Shown piece after piece: positions 1 to 7,717 of a stretch of 48,172 bases of DNA. Under the pieces are notes generated by a model, which had not been told where the DNA came from, searched no databases, and worked only from the letters and a program-made list of their open reading frames with translations. The stretch lies in NCBI GenBank assembly GCA_029864405.1, contig JAOTTP010000014.1, positions 1 through 48,172 of the forward strand, written 5' to 3'. Within the stretch, counting starts at the first letter, position 1; each line of letters opens with the position of its first letter. The translations under genes were made by a program, and so were the position numbers. The stretch is from Nitrospirota bacterium. Its GTDB lineage: Bacteria; Nitrospirota; Nitrospiria; Nitrospirales; UBA8639.

Positions 1-231
1 TTTGAAGCCAAGTGGAAAGAGACGGACTTGGCCGACGATATGTATACCGGCCCTCATTGGGAAGGTGGCATCAAACCCGAAAAGCCAAAGCCCGTCCCTC
101 CTCCCAAACCTGCCACGGCTCCTGCAGCCAAGACAGAGGCCGCACAAGACACCAAAACCCCTTCACCTGAATCACCGGCGCTGCCGGATCCACCACAACC
201 AGCTCCCGAGGCTAAAGAAGCGGCTCCGTAA
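1..231 (+). CDS. C-terminal end of an unidentified protein with Pro/Ala-rich tail (partial)
   Basis: The frame is open from the first base of the window and ends at a TAA at 229-231, so the gene starts outside the window. About 76 residues are visible. The first 25 (around TGPHWEGG) look folded, and the rest is a low-complexity Pro/Ala/Lys/Glu tail such as follows the globular domain of many envelope proteins. A TTG at 28 could be read as a start but has no clear ribosome site, and the open frame to its left argues for a truncated view of a longer gene. I do not recognise the family. The next feature to the right is on the other strand, so this is the end of a plus-strand unit. Confidence 0.6.
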   Translation, partial: FEAKWKETDLADDMYTGPHWEGGIKPEKPKPVPPPKPATAPAAKTEAAQDTKTPSPESPALPDPPQPAPEAKEAAP

Positions 232-313
232 GAACCCCCAGTCCTCTTCCCCGTATTGGGTATTCTCTTTCGTAAAGATTTGGTGGGAACCAAGGCAAAA
301 TGGCCTGGACAGG

Positions 314-632
314 CTACGTTCGGCTGGCGGCAAACTGTCTTGCGGCTTGTATCAGGGCTGAAAATAGGCGTTTCTGTATCGCGTCCTGACGGTACAAATA
401 CTCGGGAGATGCCATTGAACCCCAAGCCAAAATGGATGAGTAGAGGCTTCAATGGCCTCAATGACCCCATCTGGAGCAACCGCAGTGACCTGGAAGGACG
501 ACGGGACGGATTTGACGGATTGGTGGTGCGAACTATTAACCGGAATGCTTGGCCTCTTGGCGATCCGCCGAAGCAGGCTTTTGGGTTCAATGTGAATCTG
601 ATGAGCTGTTTTAGTCGCCGACTTCGTAGCCT
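314..632 (-). pseudogene. Decayed copy of the 3' end of a class I glutamine amidotransferase gene
   Basis: Read on the minus strand, this stretch matches roughly the last 100 codons of the intact amidotransferase gene at 4949-5734 (its residues about 151-248), at an estimated 80-85% DNA identity judged by eye. It keeps the segments KSATKTAH, NSSHHQS, FQVTAVAPDGVIEAIEAS and HPFWLGVQWH. A 2-bp insertion near 401-410 shifts the frame directly after the catalytic histidine. The shifted frame continues as EYLYRQDAIQKRLFSALIQ and stops at 314-316. The first 150 codons, including the nucleophile cysteine, are absent. At its upstream edge it merges with the start of an epimerase gene (611-700). It is in the same orientation as the intact gene, making an imperfect direct repeat on either side of the 0.6-4.9 kb foreign segment. 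Confidence 0.8.
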
Positions 633-700
633 TCTTTCATGAAAAAGGGGGGCAGCACGCAGCCGATATAGCCGTCGACGCCGGTGACAAAAACGTGCAT
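611..700 (-). pseudogene. N-terminal fragment of an NAD-dependent epimerase/dehydratase (extended SDR)
   Basis: A 29-codon frame begins at ATG 698-700 with a GAGG ribosome site 7-8 bases upstream and stops at 611-613. It reads MHVFVTGVDGYIG and continues to EGYEV. The TGxxGYIG segment is the dinucleotide-binding turn of extended short-chain dehydrogenases such as UDP-sugar epimerases, which are normally about 300-350 residues. The rest of the gene is missing: near base 620-632 the sequence changes into the decayed amidotransferase copy. It lies 17 bases after the stop of the FG-GAP gene, so it was probably the next gene of the same exopolysaccharide-type operon before truncation. Confidence 0.7.
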
Positions 701-717
701 TGCGAACCTCTTTCGGG

Positions 718-3042
718 TTAATTACTCTGATTCAGTGGCTCGGCCGGGAGTAATAAGCGCCCGTACGTGCGATTGCCGCTAGGCCTACAGCGATTCACTC
801 GATTCTCGTAAACTAGAACTCGACTATGGCCCCAACCGATCGACACGATATCGAGGTCCCCGTCCTTGTCCAGGTCGACCAAATGTGCACCATCATGGTG
901 TTCGTCGCCTACGAAGACGAGATGCTCCGCCCAGCTGGTGCCGGAGCCGTCGGCATTCTCAAATACTAGCATCCGGGCGCGCGCCGGGTCCGCGAGGTTG
1001 TGCTCTCCTACCACTACATCTAGGTCGCCATCGCCATCCATGTCCCCAACGCCGAGACTCATCGGCCCCACCACGGTGGCAATAACGTGCTCCTTCCACT
1101 GGGCGGTCGGATCGCCGCCGTGGCTGTACCACGCGAGCTTACCGGGCTTGCTGATGGCCTGGTAGCCAACAACGGCATCGAGTCGACTGTCTCCGTTGAT
1201 ATCTGCCAGAACGTTGCGGTCCGGTGCATCCGGGAAGGTCGTTATTCGGCGTTTCGACCACGTTTCCCCATCATTACGGAGCCAGACAGTCCCGAGGAGG
1301 ATTTCCTGATCTCCATCCTTGTCAATATCGCCGGCGCTCAGGGCCTCGTCCTGTGAGAAACGAGACAGAATGGACCACTCCCATGGTTGCTCAGTTGGTC
1401 GTGCCGGAGAAGTGAGCATCTGCACTCCCATGTCTGCGGTGTGCCATGACAAGGCAACCTGAATGCGTCCCGGCGACGTGAACTGACCTACGGTGACGCC
1501 CTGCAGGAAGTCACCCCTCCCCCGAGCGATGTTCTGAATTTGGAAGGAGCCTGCGCCCGAGTTATGAGCGAGCACGAAGTCTGCGCTGTCGTTAGAACCT
1601 TTTCCAGTTGTTGCAAGCACGTCCGGGCGATTGTCGCCGTCAACGTCCACGATTGCTGCCATGTTGTTCGCGCCGCCCCCAATTCTGTGTCGCTGCCAAT
1701 GGCCGTCGAGTTGCCCCGGGTTGCGGTACCACCAGCCGCCCGAGACGATATCGATGTGCCCGTCGGAATCGATGTCTGCGCTGGCGACGAAGATGGCCCT
1801 CCACGGTCGCTCGCCGTCGACGACATGTCTAACCCAGCCGGTCCCATCGGACGGACAGGTCAGGTTTTCCCAAAGCTTTACCTCCTGGTGCTTCCCCGAC
1901 CAATTGGCACCGAAAACGTCCCAATCCGAGTCTCCGTCCACATCCACCAGACGCATGCTGTGAGAGCCCCGAAAGCTTATTGGTTGCTTTGACCAACGCC
2001 GTCCCTCATCAATGTTGAGATAGACGGTAACTTCATGGGGCGCAGAACCCTGGTGCATCGATGCGGTTATGATATCTGTATTTCCGTCGTTATCCATGTC
2101 CGCCACGGCGACAAAATGGCGAACGGTTTCGACGTCGCCGTCGACGATGTTTTCCGGCCACTCGGCACTGGTGAGGTTTCGTCCGGAAAACCATGACACT
2201 CGATAGCGTTTTCCGGCGGGTTCAGAGGGTGCGAGCACGATGTCTCCATGGCCATCCCCATCGACGTCGCCGACGTCGATAAACGCGTGTGGCCACGACC
2301 AAGTGGACGTGTAACTGCGGGTCTGCCATTCTTGCGCACTGAGCGCACCGGCGTTCTGAAACCATACTCCGTTCACAACTATATCCGGCCTACGGTCGCC
2401 GTTGATGTCGGCGACCTTCAAACCTTCTCCGTCTGGGCACGAAAGCCCGTACCTATCCCAACGGCCGGTTCGCTGCAGGTAGACAAGCACGCTGTTCCCC
2501 GAGCCCCCGAAGGCGCTTTGATTTCGTGCGACGATGTCTAGCTTCCCGTCACCATCGAAATCGGCCAGTTCGAGATCATGCAGCCTTACATTATCGATTA
2601 CAGAAAACTCCCACGCAGGATTGCGAAGCCAGAATATCTTTTGGTCTGTAAGGCCGACGACATCCAAGCGGCCGTCACCGTCGATATCCCCCACCTCAAA
2701 ATCGGTGCCGAATTGATGACCCTTGAGAAGAACTCTTCTTATCCATGAAGGATTCTCATACCAGACGAGCTCTCCGGACTCATGCCCGCCAACGATGAAG
2801 TCGGGCCTTCCGTCGCCGTTCAAGTCTCCTACGGACTTGCCCCAGGGATCCACAGGACCCTGCGCGTCGATCACTCTGCCCAAGAATCCATTCTGGGGAG
2901 TCGGCGTGTCCCTGGTTTGGGGCAAAACGGCAAGCAGCGGGATTACGAGAGCCCCAGAGACCGCCGCAGTTATGATAGCGATACCGAGTCTTGACCATCT
3001 ATCTGTCCTGGCTGGGGTTAGTCGCGAAATTCGATGCGGCAT
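718..3042 (-). CDS. FG-GAP/VCBS-repeat protein, membrane-anchored or secreted
   Basis: The 774-residue product has a basic N-terminus and a hydrophobic segment (about residues 19-42), a signal peptide or anchor. The rest is built from about thirteen Asp-rich loops of the type GDxDGDGRxDIVxG, for example GDIDGDGRLDVVGL and GDMDGDGDLDVVVG. These are the calcium-binding loops of FG-GAP/VCBS beta-propeller repeats seen in integrin-like and surface proteins, so an extracytoplasmic binding role is likely. No enzymatic domain is apparent. It starts 7 bases after the end of the methyltransferase fragment (stop 3050-3052), with a GAG-rich ribosome site, and is followed 17 bases later by the epimerase fragment, which suggests a polysaccharide-related operon. 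It is visibly more GC-rich than genes to the right. It appears intact while both neighbours are broken. Confidence 0.9.
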   Translation of the reverse strand: MPHRISRLTPARTDRWSRLGIAIITAAVSGALVIPLLAVLPQTRDTPTPQNGFLGRVIDAQGPVDPWGKSVGDLNGDGRPDFIVGGHESGELVWYENPSWIRRVLLKGHQFGTDFEVGDIDGDGRLDVVGLTDQKIFWLRNPAWEFSVIDNVRLHDLELADFDGDGKLDIVARNQSAFGGSGNSVLVYLQRTGRWDRYGLSCPDGEGLKVADINGDRRPDIVVNGVWFQNAGALSAQEWQTRSYTSTWSWPHAFIDVGDVDGDGHGDIVLAPSEPAGKRYRVSWFSGRNLTSAEWPENIVDGDVETVRHFVAVADMDNDGNTDIITASMHQGSAPHEVTVYLNIDEGRRWSKQPISFRGSHSMRLVDVDGDSDWDVFGANWSGKHQEVKLWENLTCPSDGTGWVRHVVDGERPWRAIFVASADIDSDGHIDIVSGGWWYRNPGQLDGHWQRHRIGGGANNMAAIVDVDGDNRPDVLATTGKGSNDSADFVLAHNSGAGSFQIQNIARGRGDFLQGVTVGQFTSPGRIQVALSWHTADMGVQMLTSPARPTEQPWEWSILSRFSQDEALSAGDIDKDGDQEILLGTVWLRNDGETWSKRRITTFPDAPDRNVLADINGDSRLDAVVGYQAISKPGKLAWYSHGGDPTAQWKEHVIATVVGPMSLGVGDMDGDGDLDVVVGEHNLADPARARMLVFENADGSGTSWAEHLVFVGDEHHDGAHLVDLDKDGDLDIVSIGWGHSRVLVYENRVNRCRPSGNRTYGRLLLPAEPLNQSN

Positions 3043-3162
3043 TTCTCGCTCAATCTATCACACGGACTTCCGGGATAGGCACGACAAACTTCGCGCCCCA
3101 TTCCCGCGCATAACTGACCTGTTTTACTATTTCTTGTTTGAGATTCCATGGCAGTATCAGTA

Positions 3163-4427
3163 GGGCATCTCTACAAAACCCCTGACAATTTGTGCGGCCT
3201 TTGCGATACTGCGGGTCCAAGGAGGATTGCTCATGCTCATGCCCACACCCAGCCAACTCATTTTTTTTGACCTTGCCACTCGCTATGAGGCCTTGAGTCA
3301 CCACGGGGATCCCTTAGAATCGCTCGCCGCCCATGTGCCTTGGGCGGAATTTCGTCCGGCCTTGGAACGAGTGCTTCGCCGCTCCAAGCGGAAACAAGGC
3401 AGTCGCCCCCCCCTTTGATGCCGTGCTGATGTTCAAAATCCTCGTCCTGCAAGCCTTGTATAACTTGTCCGATGAGCAGACTGAGTACCAGATCCGTGAC
3501 CGTCTGTCCTTCATGCGGTTCTTGGGGCTCGATCTGGCTCAACGCATCCCCGATGCCAAGACGATCTGGTTGTTTCGCGAAACCCTCGCTCAGGCCAAGG
3601 TCGTCGAGGCCCTCTTTACGCAATTTGAAACCTATCTGGCCGAACACGGCTTACAACCGCGTGGCGGCCAATTGATTGATGCCTCTCTGGTCCCCGTACC
3701 CAAGCCACACAACTCGCACAACGAACATGCCACGATCAAAGCTGGCACATGCCCGACGGAGTGGGAGAGCGTCCGCCCGCCAAGCGGCGGCAGAAAGACA
3801 CCGAGGCCCGCAGGACCGTGAAGCATGGTGAGAATCATTATGGGTACACAAACTAGGTGAACGTGGATAAGACGCACAAGCTCATTCGGCAGTATACGAT
3901 CACCGATGCGGCGGTCCATGAGAGTCAGGTGCTGGAAACAGTCCTGGTGTCCGCAGAGGCCGGACGGGATGTCTGGGCCGACTCCGCCTATCGCTCCGAC
4001 GCGATCGAAGCCCATCTGAACGCGACAGGCTTGCGCTCCAAGATTCAGCGCAAAGGCTATCGCAATAAACCTCTGACCACTCAACAGAAGACCCACCACC
4101 AGCGCCGCTCGCGCATTCGAGCGCGTGTCGAACATGTCTTCGGCCATCAGGTCACCGCGATGGGCGGCAAATGGATTCGAACCGTCGGGCTCGTGCGAGC
4201 TCGCCTCAAGATTGGGCTGAAGAATCTCACGTATAACTTCCAACGATTTCTGCTCCTCTCCGCTCCACCGAAGAGACAGGAGTCCTGAGGTAGAGGCAAA
4301 AGGTGAAGCACATGCCTCACCCCCCCCACTGAGGCCGCTGCGTACTCTCTGCTTCCAAGGCCATCCCAAATTTTCGAACCGAGACAGCCGGGTATTCAGG
4401 CAAAACTGGGGGTTTTTAGAGGTTCCC
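3163..4427 (+). mobile_element. IS5-family insertion sequence, about 1265 bp, decayed
   Basis: The ends form imperfect terminal inverted repeats: GGGCATCTCTACAAAACCCC at 3163-3182 and, on the other strand, GGGAACCTCTAAAAACCCCC at 4408-4427 (16 of 20 matching). The 4-bp sequence AGTA is found immediately outside both ends (3159-3162 and 4428-4431), the target-duplication length typical of the IS5 family. The interior carries one transposase reading frame in three broken pieces on the plus strand. Excision in silico of the element and one AGTA restores the reading frame of the methyltransferase on the opposite strand, which fixes the boundaries independently of the inverted repeats. Confidence 0.9.
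3233..4288 (+). pseudogene. IS5-family DDE transposase, inactivated by two frameshifts and a stop
   Basis: The start is ATG 3233 (or 3239), after an AAGGAGG ribosome site. The text MPTPSQLIFFDLATRYEAL, DAVLMFKILVLQALYNLSDE, GQLIDASLVPVPKP, DVWADSAYRS and GLKNLTYNFQRF is characteristic of IS5-type transposases (about 350 residues). The pieces lie in different frames. An extra C in the C-run near 3407-3413 shifts the first frame, a second shift occurs between about 3740 and 3777, and a TAG at 3854-3856 interrupts YGYTN-VNVDK. The element should not be able to move with its own protein unless the shifts are sequencing errors in homopolymers. The final frame ends TGA at 4288. Confidence 0.85.
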
Positions 4428-4431
4428 AGTA
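4428..4431. repeat. IS target-site duplication AGTA (partner at 3159-3162)
   Basis: AGTA directly follows the right inverted repeat and is repeated directly before the left one at 3159-3162. The pre-insertion methyltransferase sequence needs only one copy. Confidence 0.85.
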
Positions 4432-4948
4432 TGTAATACGACTGGGTTTCTCGGACCTTGGCTGGATGAAATATCGGTATTCTGTTCCCGCTAGTGAACT
4501 TGCCGTGTTTATCGGTGTTCCTGTCGACTGTGTAGTCCAGAAAATCCGTTCCAATCCCACAATAGTTTAGCAGCGTGTTCCCCTTGCCAGAGGCGCCATA
4601 CCCCACGACAGTCTTGCCGGCTTCCTTTGCCTCGATCAAGAACTTCAGAAGCTTTCGTTTTGTCGCCCTGACTTTTTCGTCGAAGCCAAAGTATGTACCG
4701 AGTCTGTCGAAACCGCTTTCCTCTTCTCTGCGAAGTAAAGCTTCAACGCGAAAGCTGACCTTATACGTATCGTCCTCGGCATGGCTGCCGAAGATTCGCA
4801 GAGAGCCGCCGTGCGTTGGAATTTCTTCCACATCGAACAGCGTTATGTCGAGCGCCCGAAACACGTTCCTGGCCGTCATGAACGAATAACCATCGTGGCT
4901 CCTTTCACATACTAGGATGAGCCAAAAACTTTACCTTAACAATCCCCC

Positions 4949-5734
4949 TTATTTTTCCACTTTCTTCTGAAACGATACACGCCGGGTAACAAACTGTCTG
5001 GCGGATTGTATCAACGCGGTAAATAGGCGTTTCTGTATCGCGTCCTGCCGGTATAAAAACTCCGGATGCCATTGAACCCCAAGCCAGAATGGATGACGAG
5101 AGGCTTCAATCGCTTCAATGACTCCATCTGGAGCAACCGCAGTGACTTGAAAGGACGATGGAATAGATTTGATAGATTGATGGTGGGAACTATTCACTGA
5201 AATACTTAACCGCTTAGCGATGCGCTGAAGTAAGCTGTTGGGTTCAATGTAAATCTCATGGGCTGTTTTGGTTGCCGATTTGGTGGGCCGATGTTGAATT
5301 TTTGTAGACAATTGAGAGGAAATATCCTGTAGCAAAGTTCCTCCCAGGGCCACGTTCATGGATTGCATTCCCCCGCAGATGCCTAGGGTCGGCAGGCCCT
5401 GGCGAAAAGCCAACTTGGATAGTCCGAGCTCAAGTTGAGCGCGCTCTTCGCTCATCCGCTGAAAAGAATACCGCTGCTTCTCCCCGTATAACTCAGGGTC
5501 TAAATCAGATCCGCTCCCGGTCACCAAAAGCCCGTCCAGCCGTTGTAAAAGATATTTCTGCTTGGCCAGGCCACGAACCAAGGGAAGCACTAGGGGCACT
5601 CCCCCGGCGTCTTGGATGGCCTGAAGGTATCTGGCTCGCAAAAAATAGGTGGGCTCTTTCCCACCCATGTCCTTCCGATTTCCGGGGTTAAAATCCGGTG
5701 TGATTCCAATGATAGGGTTGACCATGCCAGTCAA
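4949..5734 (-). CDS. Class I glutamine amidotransferase-like hydrolase (peptidase C26, gamma-glutamyl-GABA hydrolase type)
   Basis: The 261-residue protein has the complete C26 layout. GITPDF is near the N-terminus, DGLLVTGSGSDLDPELYGE is at about 68-85, the nucleophile elbow GICGGMQSMNV carries Cys120, and VQWHPE carries His223 and Glu225. The closest known functions are PuuD-like hydrolases that release glutamate from gamma-glutamylated amines such as gamma-glutamyl-GABA in the cytoplasm; the substrate here cannot be read from sequence. The start is ambiguous: TTG at 5734 or ATG at 5725, neither with a good ribosome site. There is no adjacent polyamine gene. Its 3' third is duplicated in decayed form at 314-632, and a foreign segment begins within about 45 bases of its stop. 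Confidence 0.85.
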   Translation of the reverse strand: MTGMVNPIIGITPDFNPGNRKDMGGKEPTYFLRARYLQAIQDAGGVPLVLPLVRGLAKQKYLLQRLDGLLVTGSGSDLDPELYGEKQRYSFQRMSEERAQLELGLSKLAFRQGLPTLGICGGMQSMNVALGGTLLQDISSQLSTKIQHRPTKSATKTAHEIYIEPNSLLQRIAKRLSISVNSSHHQSIKSIPSSFQVTAVAPDGVIEAIEASRHPFWLGVQWHPEFLYRQDAIQKRLFTALIQSARQFVTRRVSFQKKVEK

Positions 5735-5761
5735 TTCAGGCGGGTGTTATCATCTTTCGGT

Positions 5762-6157
5762 CTAAAGCGCTGTTTCCTCGTATGCGGAGATCCCAATGAA
5801 TCGAACGGGTTCATTACCCTTCAGATGATCAGGAGTGATGACATACGTGCCATAGAAGCTCGGTTCCCATACGGCTTTTGCCGTTTCAAGGTCGCCACCC
5901 GTCAATCCATAGGTAAAGGTTCCCACAATCCCACCCAAGATGGCATAGGCCAACTTGCAAGGGAAATACACCAAGGTCAGCAATGCACTGCCCATCCCGA
6001 GGGCCGCCTCATTGCTTGGGCTCGATAGTTCTTGCTCTGCAGCCAGACTCACGCCCGTGGCACCCAGGCCTACGACCAGGGAAAAAGATAACAACACGCA
6101 CACCCCTCTTACTTGTTTAAACATACCTCTAAAAAAATCCTTGGATTGCCGCATCAT
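5762..6157 (-). CDS. Exported small protein with a hydrophobic segment, function unknown
   Basis: The 131-residue product starts with a basic stretch and a hydrophobic core (VCVLLSFSLVVGLGATGVSLA), followed by AAE, a typical signal-peptide cleavage context near residue 40. A second hydrophobic Gly-rich stretch (ALLTLVYFPCKLAYAILGGIVGTFTYGL) follows, then a soluble tail with VWEPSFYGTYVITPDHL. The pattern fits a small periplasmic or membrane-associated protein. I recall similar proteins in Nitrospira but cannot assign a role. It is in the same orientation as the amidotransferase downstream, 27 bases away, so the two may be co-transcribed. Confidence 0.75.
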   Translation of the reverse strand: MMRQSKDFFRGMFKQVRGVCVLLSFSLVVGLGATGVSLAAEQELSSPSNEAALGMGSALLTLVYFPCKLAYAILGGIVGTFTYGLTGGDLETAKAVWEPSFYGTYVITPDHLKGNEPVRFIGISAYEETAL

Positions 6158-6277
6158 AAAGAATACTCCTCCCTGTTTAATTTTTATGCAAACCTTCTTG
6201 TTGTTATTCTCAACCTGAATGATTCGTCAATCTTCTTTTTTGAAAGCAAGAAAGATTATAGCAAATTTGATACCTTA

Positions 6278-6748
6278 TCATAGTGACTGGGGGCCATCTT
6301 CTGTTTCTACCAGATCCAACTCGACATAAATCTGCCGTTTGATTTCATCGGCTTCCCGCTGAACCGCCTCATCGGTTTCAGCAATAAGAGCGTCTCCAGA
6401 AACTTGGATATTCTCCTGTCGGATTCCCTGATGAATAAAGGCATGAAGCTTGTGGAAACACAGCAATTGCACCAGTAAATCATGACTTTTTTCTCGATAG
6501 TCTCCCCGGTCTTCCACCGGAACGCCACTCAAAAGGACTTCCAACCATGACGGATGCTGAAGAACTCCCTCAAGCCTGGCTATTTGTTTCTTCTTCATCA
6601 CCACCTCGACTTGCACTCCGCCCTTCCAGCTGCGTTTTTTGACATTAAACACACAGTGTACTGAATCTGAGGCACCCTCGACGGCTTCAGGGCCATAATA
6701 CAGCGTGATCCGAAAAAGGGGAATTTGCGGCGGTGAGAGTAATGACAT
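6278..6748 (-). CDS. Conserved-looking hypothetical cytoplasmic protein, 156 residues
   Basis: No signal peptide or membrane segment is present. The N-terminal half alternates hydrophobic strands with basic residues (FRITLYYG, CVFNVKKRSWKGGVQVEVVMKKKQI). The C-terminal half is helical and acidic (LLVQLLCFHKLHAFIH, EADEIKRQIYVELDLVE). Codon use resembles the neighbours and the frame has no rival, so I take it as real. It is transcribed away from tatA; the 170-bp gap between them probably holds both promoters. I do not recognise the family. Confidence 0.65.
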   Translation of the reverse strand: MSLLSPPQIPLFRITLYYGPEAVEGASDSVHCVFNVKKRSWKGGVQVEVVMKKKQIARLEGVLQHPSWLEVLLSGVPVEDRGDYREKSHDLLVQLLCFHKLHAFIHQGIRQENIQVSGDALIAETDEAVQREADEIKRQIYVELDLVETEDGPQSL

Positions 6749-6841
6749 CTGGGTCTACTCACTTCTTAAGGGCATATCACAAAGTGAAGGATTTGCAAAA
6801 ACTGAGGTTGGGCCTTGCGCTCCAAGCCTACCGCATTTGGG

Positions 6842-6871
6842 TTGACACTCGTCAATATTGAAAGATAGAGT
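6842..6871 (+). promoter_or_regulatory. Candidate sigma-70-type promoter of tatA
   Basis: TTGACA at 6842-6847 and TAGAGT at 6866-6871 with an 18-base spacer. It lies about 50 bases before the tatA start and its AAGGGAAAGG ribosome site. The -10 box is a weak match. Confidence 0.4.
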
Positions 6872-6921
6872 CTTTTTAGCTGAATATTTTCACAGTGAGC
6901 TGAAGGGAAAGGTTTTTCTCT

Positions 6922-7710
6922 ATGTTCGGAACCATGGGGTTTTCTGAACTCATGATCATTCTGGTGATTATCCTGATTATTTTCGGGGCAGGTCGCCTCC
7001 CGCAAATCGGAGAAGGTGTGGGGAAAGCCTTAAAAGGCTTTAAGAAAGAGGTTGCCGATATCCCCCAATCTGTGGACCCCAATGAGCCAGAACCTACTGC
7101 ACCACCCGAACCAGCACAAGCTCAATCCCAACCGACTACCCCAGTAGGCACTCCGACAAATCAACCATTCCAGCCTGGTCCTGAACAAACACCGGGAACC
7201 ACGGCGGCATTACTTTATCAGGGAGCCGGACCTCAGGTGGTTCAGGCATCAGGTAAATCTACCGGAGCAGCTAACTCTCCTCAAACCACGGCGGCTGCTT
7301 CTACTCCGCCACCGATGTCCATGGAGGATCGTCAAGCTCAGCCTGCCCCTATAGCTTCGAGACAATATCCTGCTCTCCCGGTTGGGGCACAAGCGAAGCC
7401 CGTGCTGAAGCGACCTGCGGCTGTTGTGAATAAACAAGCCGTGGCCCGCGTCCAAGCCCAACAAGCTGCCATGAAAGCCCAGACTTCCCAGCAATCCGGA
7501 TTAGCGCCACGAGATATGCAATCTTTGGGAGAGGGTCTGGGAAGTGCAGTACGAACCTTTCGGGATGCCGCGGCGGATATTAAAAATTCGATCGATCCTC
7601 AAATGCGCACCATTCAAGCCGAACTGGAGTCTGCCGAAAAAGAGATGCAAAACTCCATCGAAGTGGCCAAAGAGCCTCTGACTCCAAAAGAACCTTCCGG
7701 ATCTGCATAA
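6922..7710 (+). CDS. tatA: Sec-independent translocase subunit TatA/TatB-like with long tail and a second amphipathic-helix motif
   Basis: The 262-residue protein opens with the canonical TatA core: a short N-terminus, transmembrane segment LMIILVIILIIFGAGRLP and the amphipathic helix IGEGVGKALKGFKKEV (residues 29-44). Usual TatA length is 60-100 residues and TatB about 100-200. Here a Pro/Gln/Ala/Thr-rich linker of some 140 residues leads to LGEGLGSAVRTFRDAAADIK (202-221), followed by NSIDP and an acidic coiled segment. That second block repeats the first helix and its following sequence (VADIPQSVDP versus AADIKNSIDP), an internal duplication. It would form or modulate the pore of the twin-arginine export system in the inner membrane. 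The HEAT lipoprotein gene starts 7 bases after the stop, so they form an operon; no tatC is in the window. Confidence 0.85.
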   Translation: MFGTMGFSELMIILVIILIIFGAGRLPQIGEGVGKALKGFKKEVADIPQSVDPNEPEPTAPPEPAQAQSQPTTPVGTPTNQPFQPGPEQTPGTTAALLYQGAGPQVVQASGKSTGAANSPQTTAAASTPPPMSMEDRQAQPAPIASRQYPALPVGAQAKPVLKRPAAVVNKQAVARVQAQQAAMKAQTSQQSGLAPRDMQSLGEGLGSAVRTFRDAAADIKNSIDPQMRTIQAELESAEKEMQNSIEVAKEPLTPKEPSGSA

Positions 7711-7717
7711 GCCTTTC

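Larger units (their letters stand above)
3050..4905 (-). pseudogene. C-methyltransferase (Methyltransf_14-type C-terminal part), truncated and split by an IS element
   Basis: The downstream piece at 4432-4905 reads LTLFDVEE-like text (ITLFDVEEIPTHGGSLRIF), then VGYGASGKGNTLLNYCGI and DFLDYTVDRN. The upstream-coordinate piece at 3050-3162 reads LILPWNLKQEI and ends FVVPIPEVRVID. These are consecutive parts of the C-terminal half of SAM-dependent C-methyltransferases used on deoxysugars, usually about 410 residues. Removing bases 3163-4431 (IS plus one target copy) joins SYYIL to ILPWN in frame, restoring the expected sequence exactly. The N-terminal half with the SAM-binding motif is missing: the homology fades near 4905 and a stop lies in frame just upstream. 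The gene is therefore doubly broken. It precedes the FG-GAP gene by 7 bases. Confidence 0.85.

Noticed and set aside
54-590. 178-codon minus-strand frame
   Set aside because: It is partly the frameshifted amidotransferase remnant and partly antisense of the Pro-rich tail gene.
256-642. 128-codon plus-strand frame
   Set aside because: Antisense of the amidotransferase remnant; no ribosome site.
1488-1847. Frames opposite or within the FG-GAP gene
   Set aside because: High GC of the repeat gene keeps several other frames open; only the 774-codon frame shows repeats and a signal sequence.
3632-4879. 415-codon minus-strand frame that looks like one long protein
   Set aside because: It joins the methyltransferase fragment to antisense of the IS5 transposase; the true methyltransferase continues at 3050-3162.
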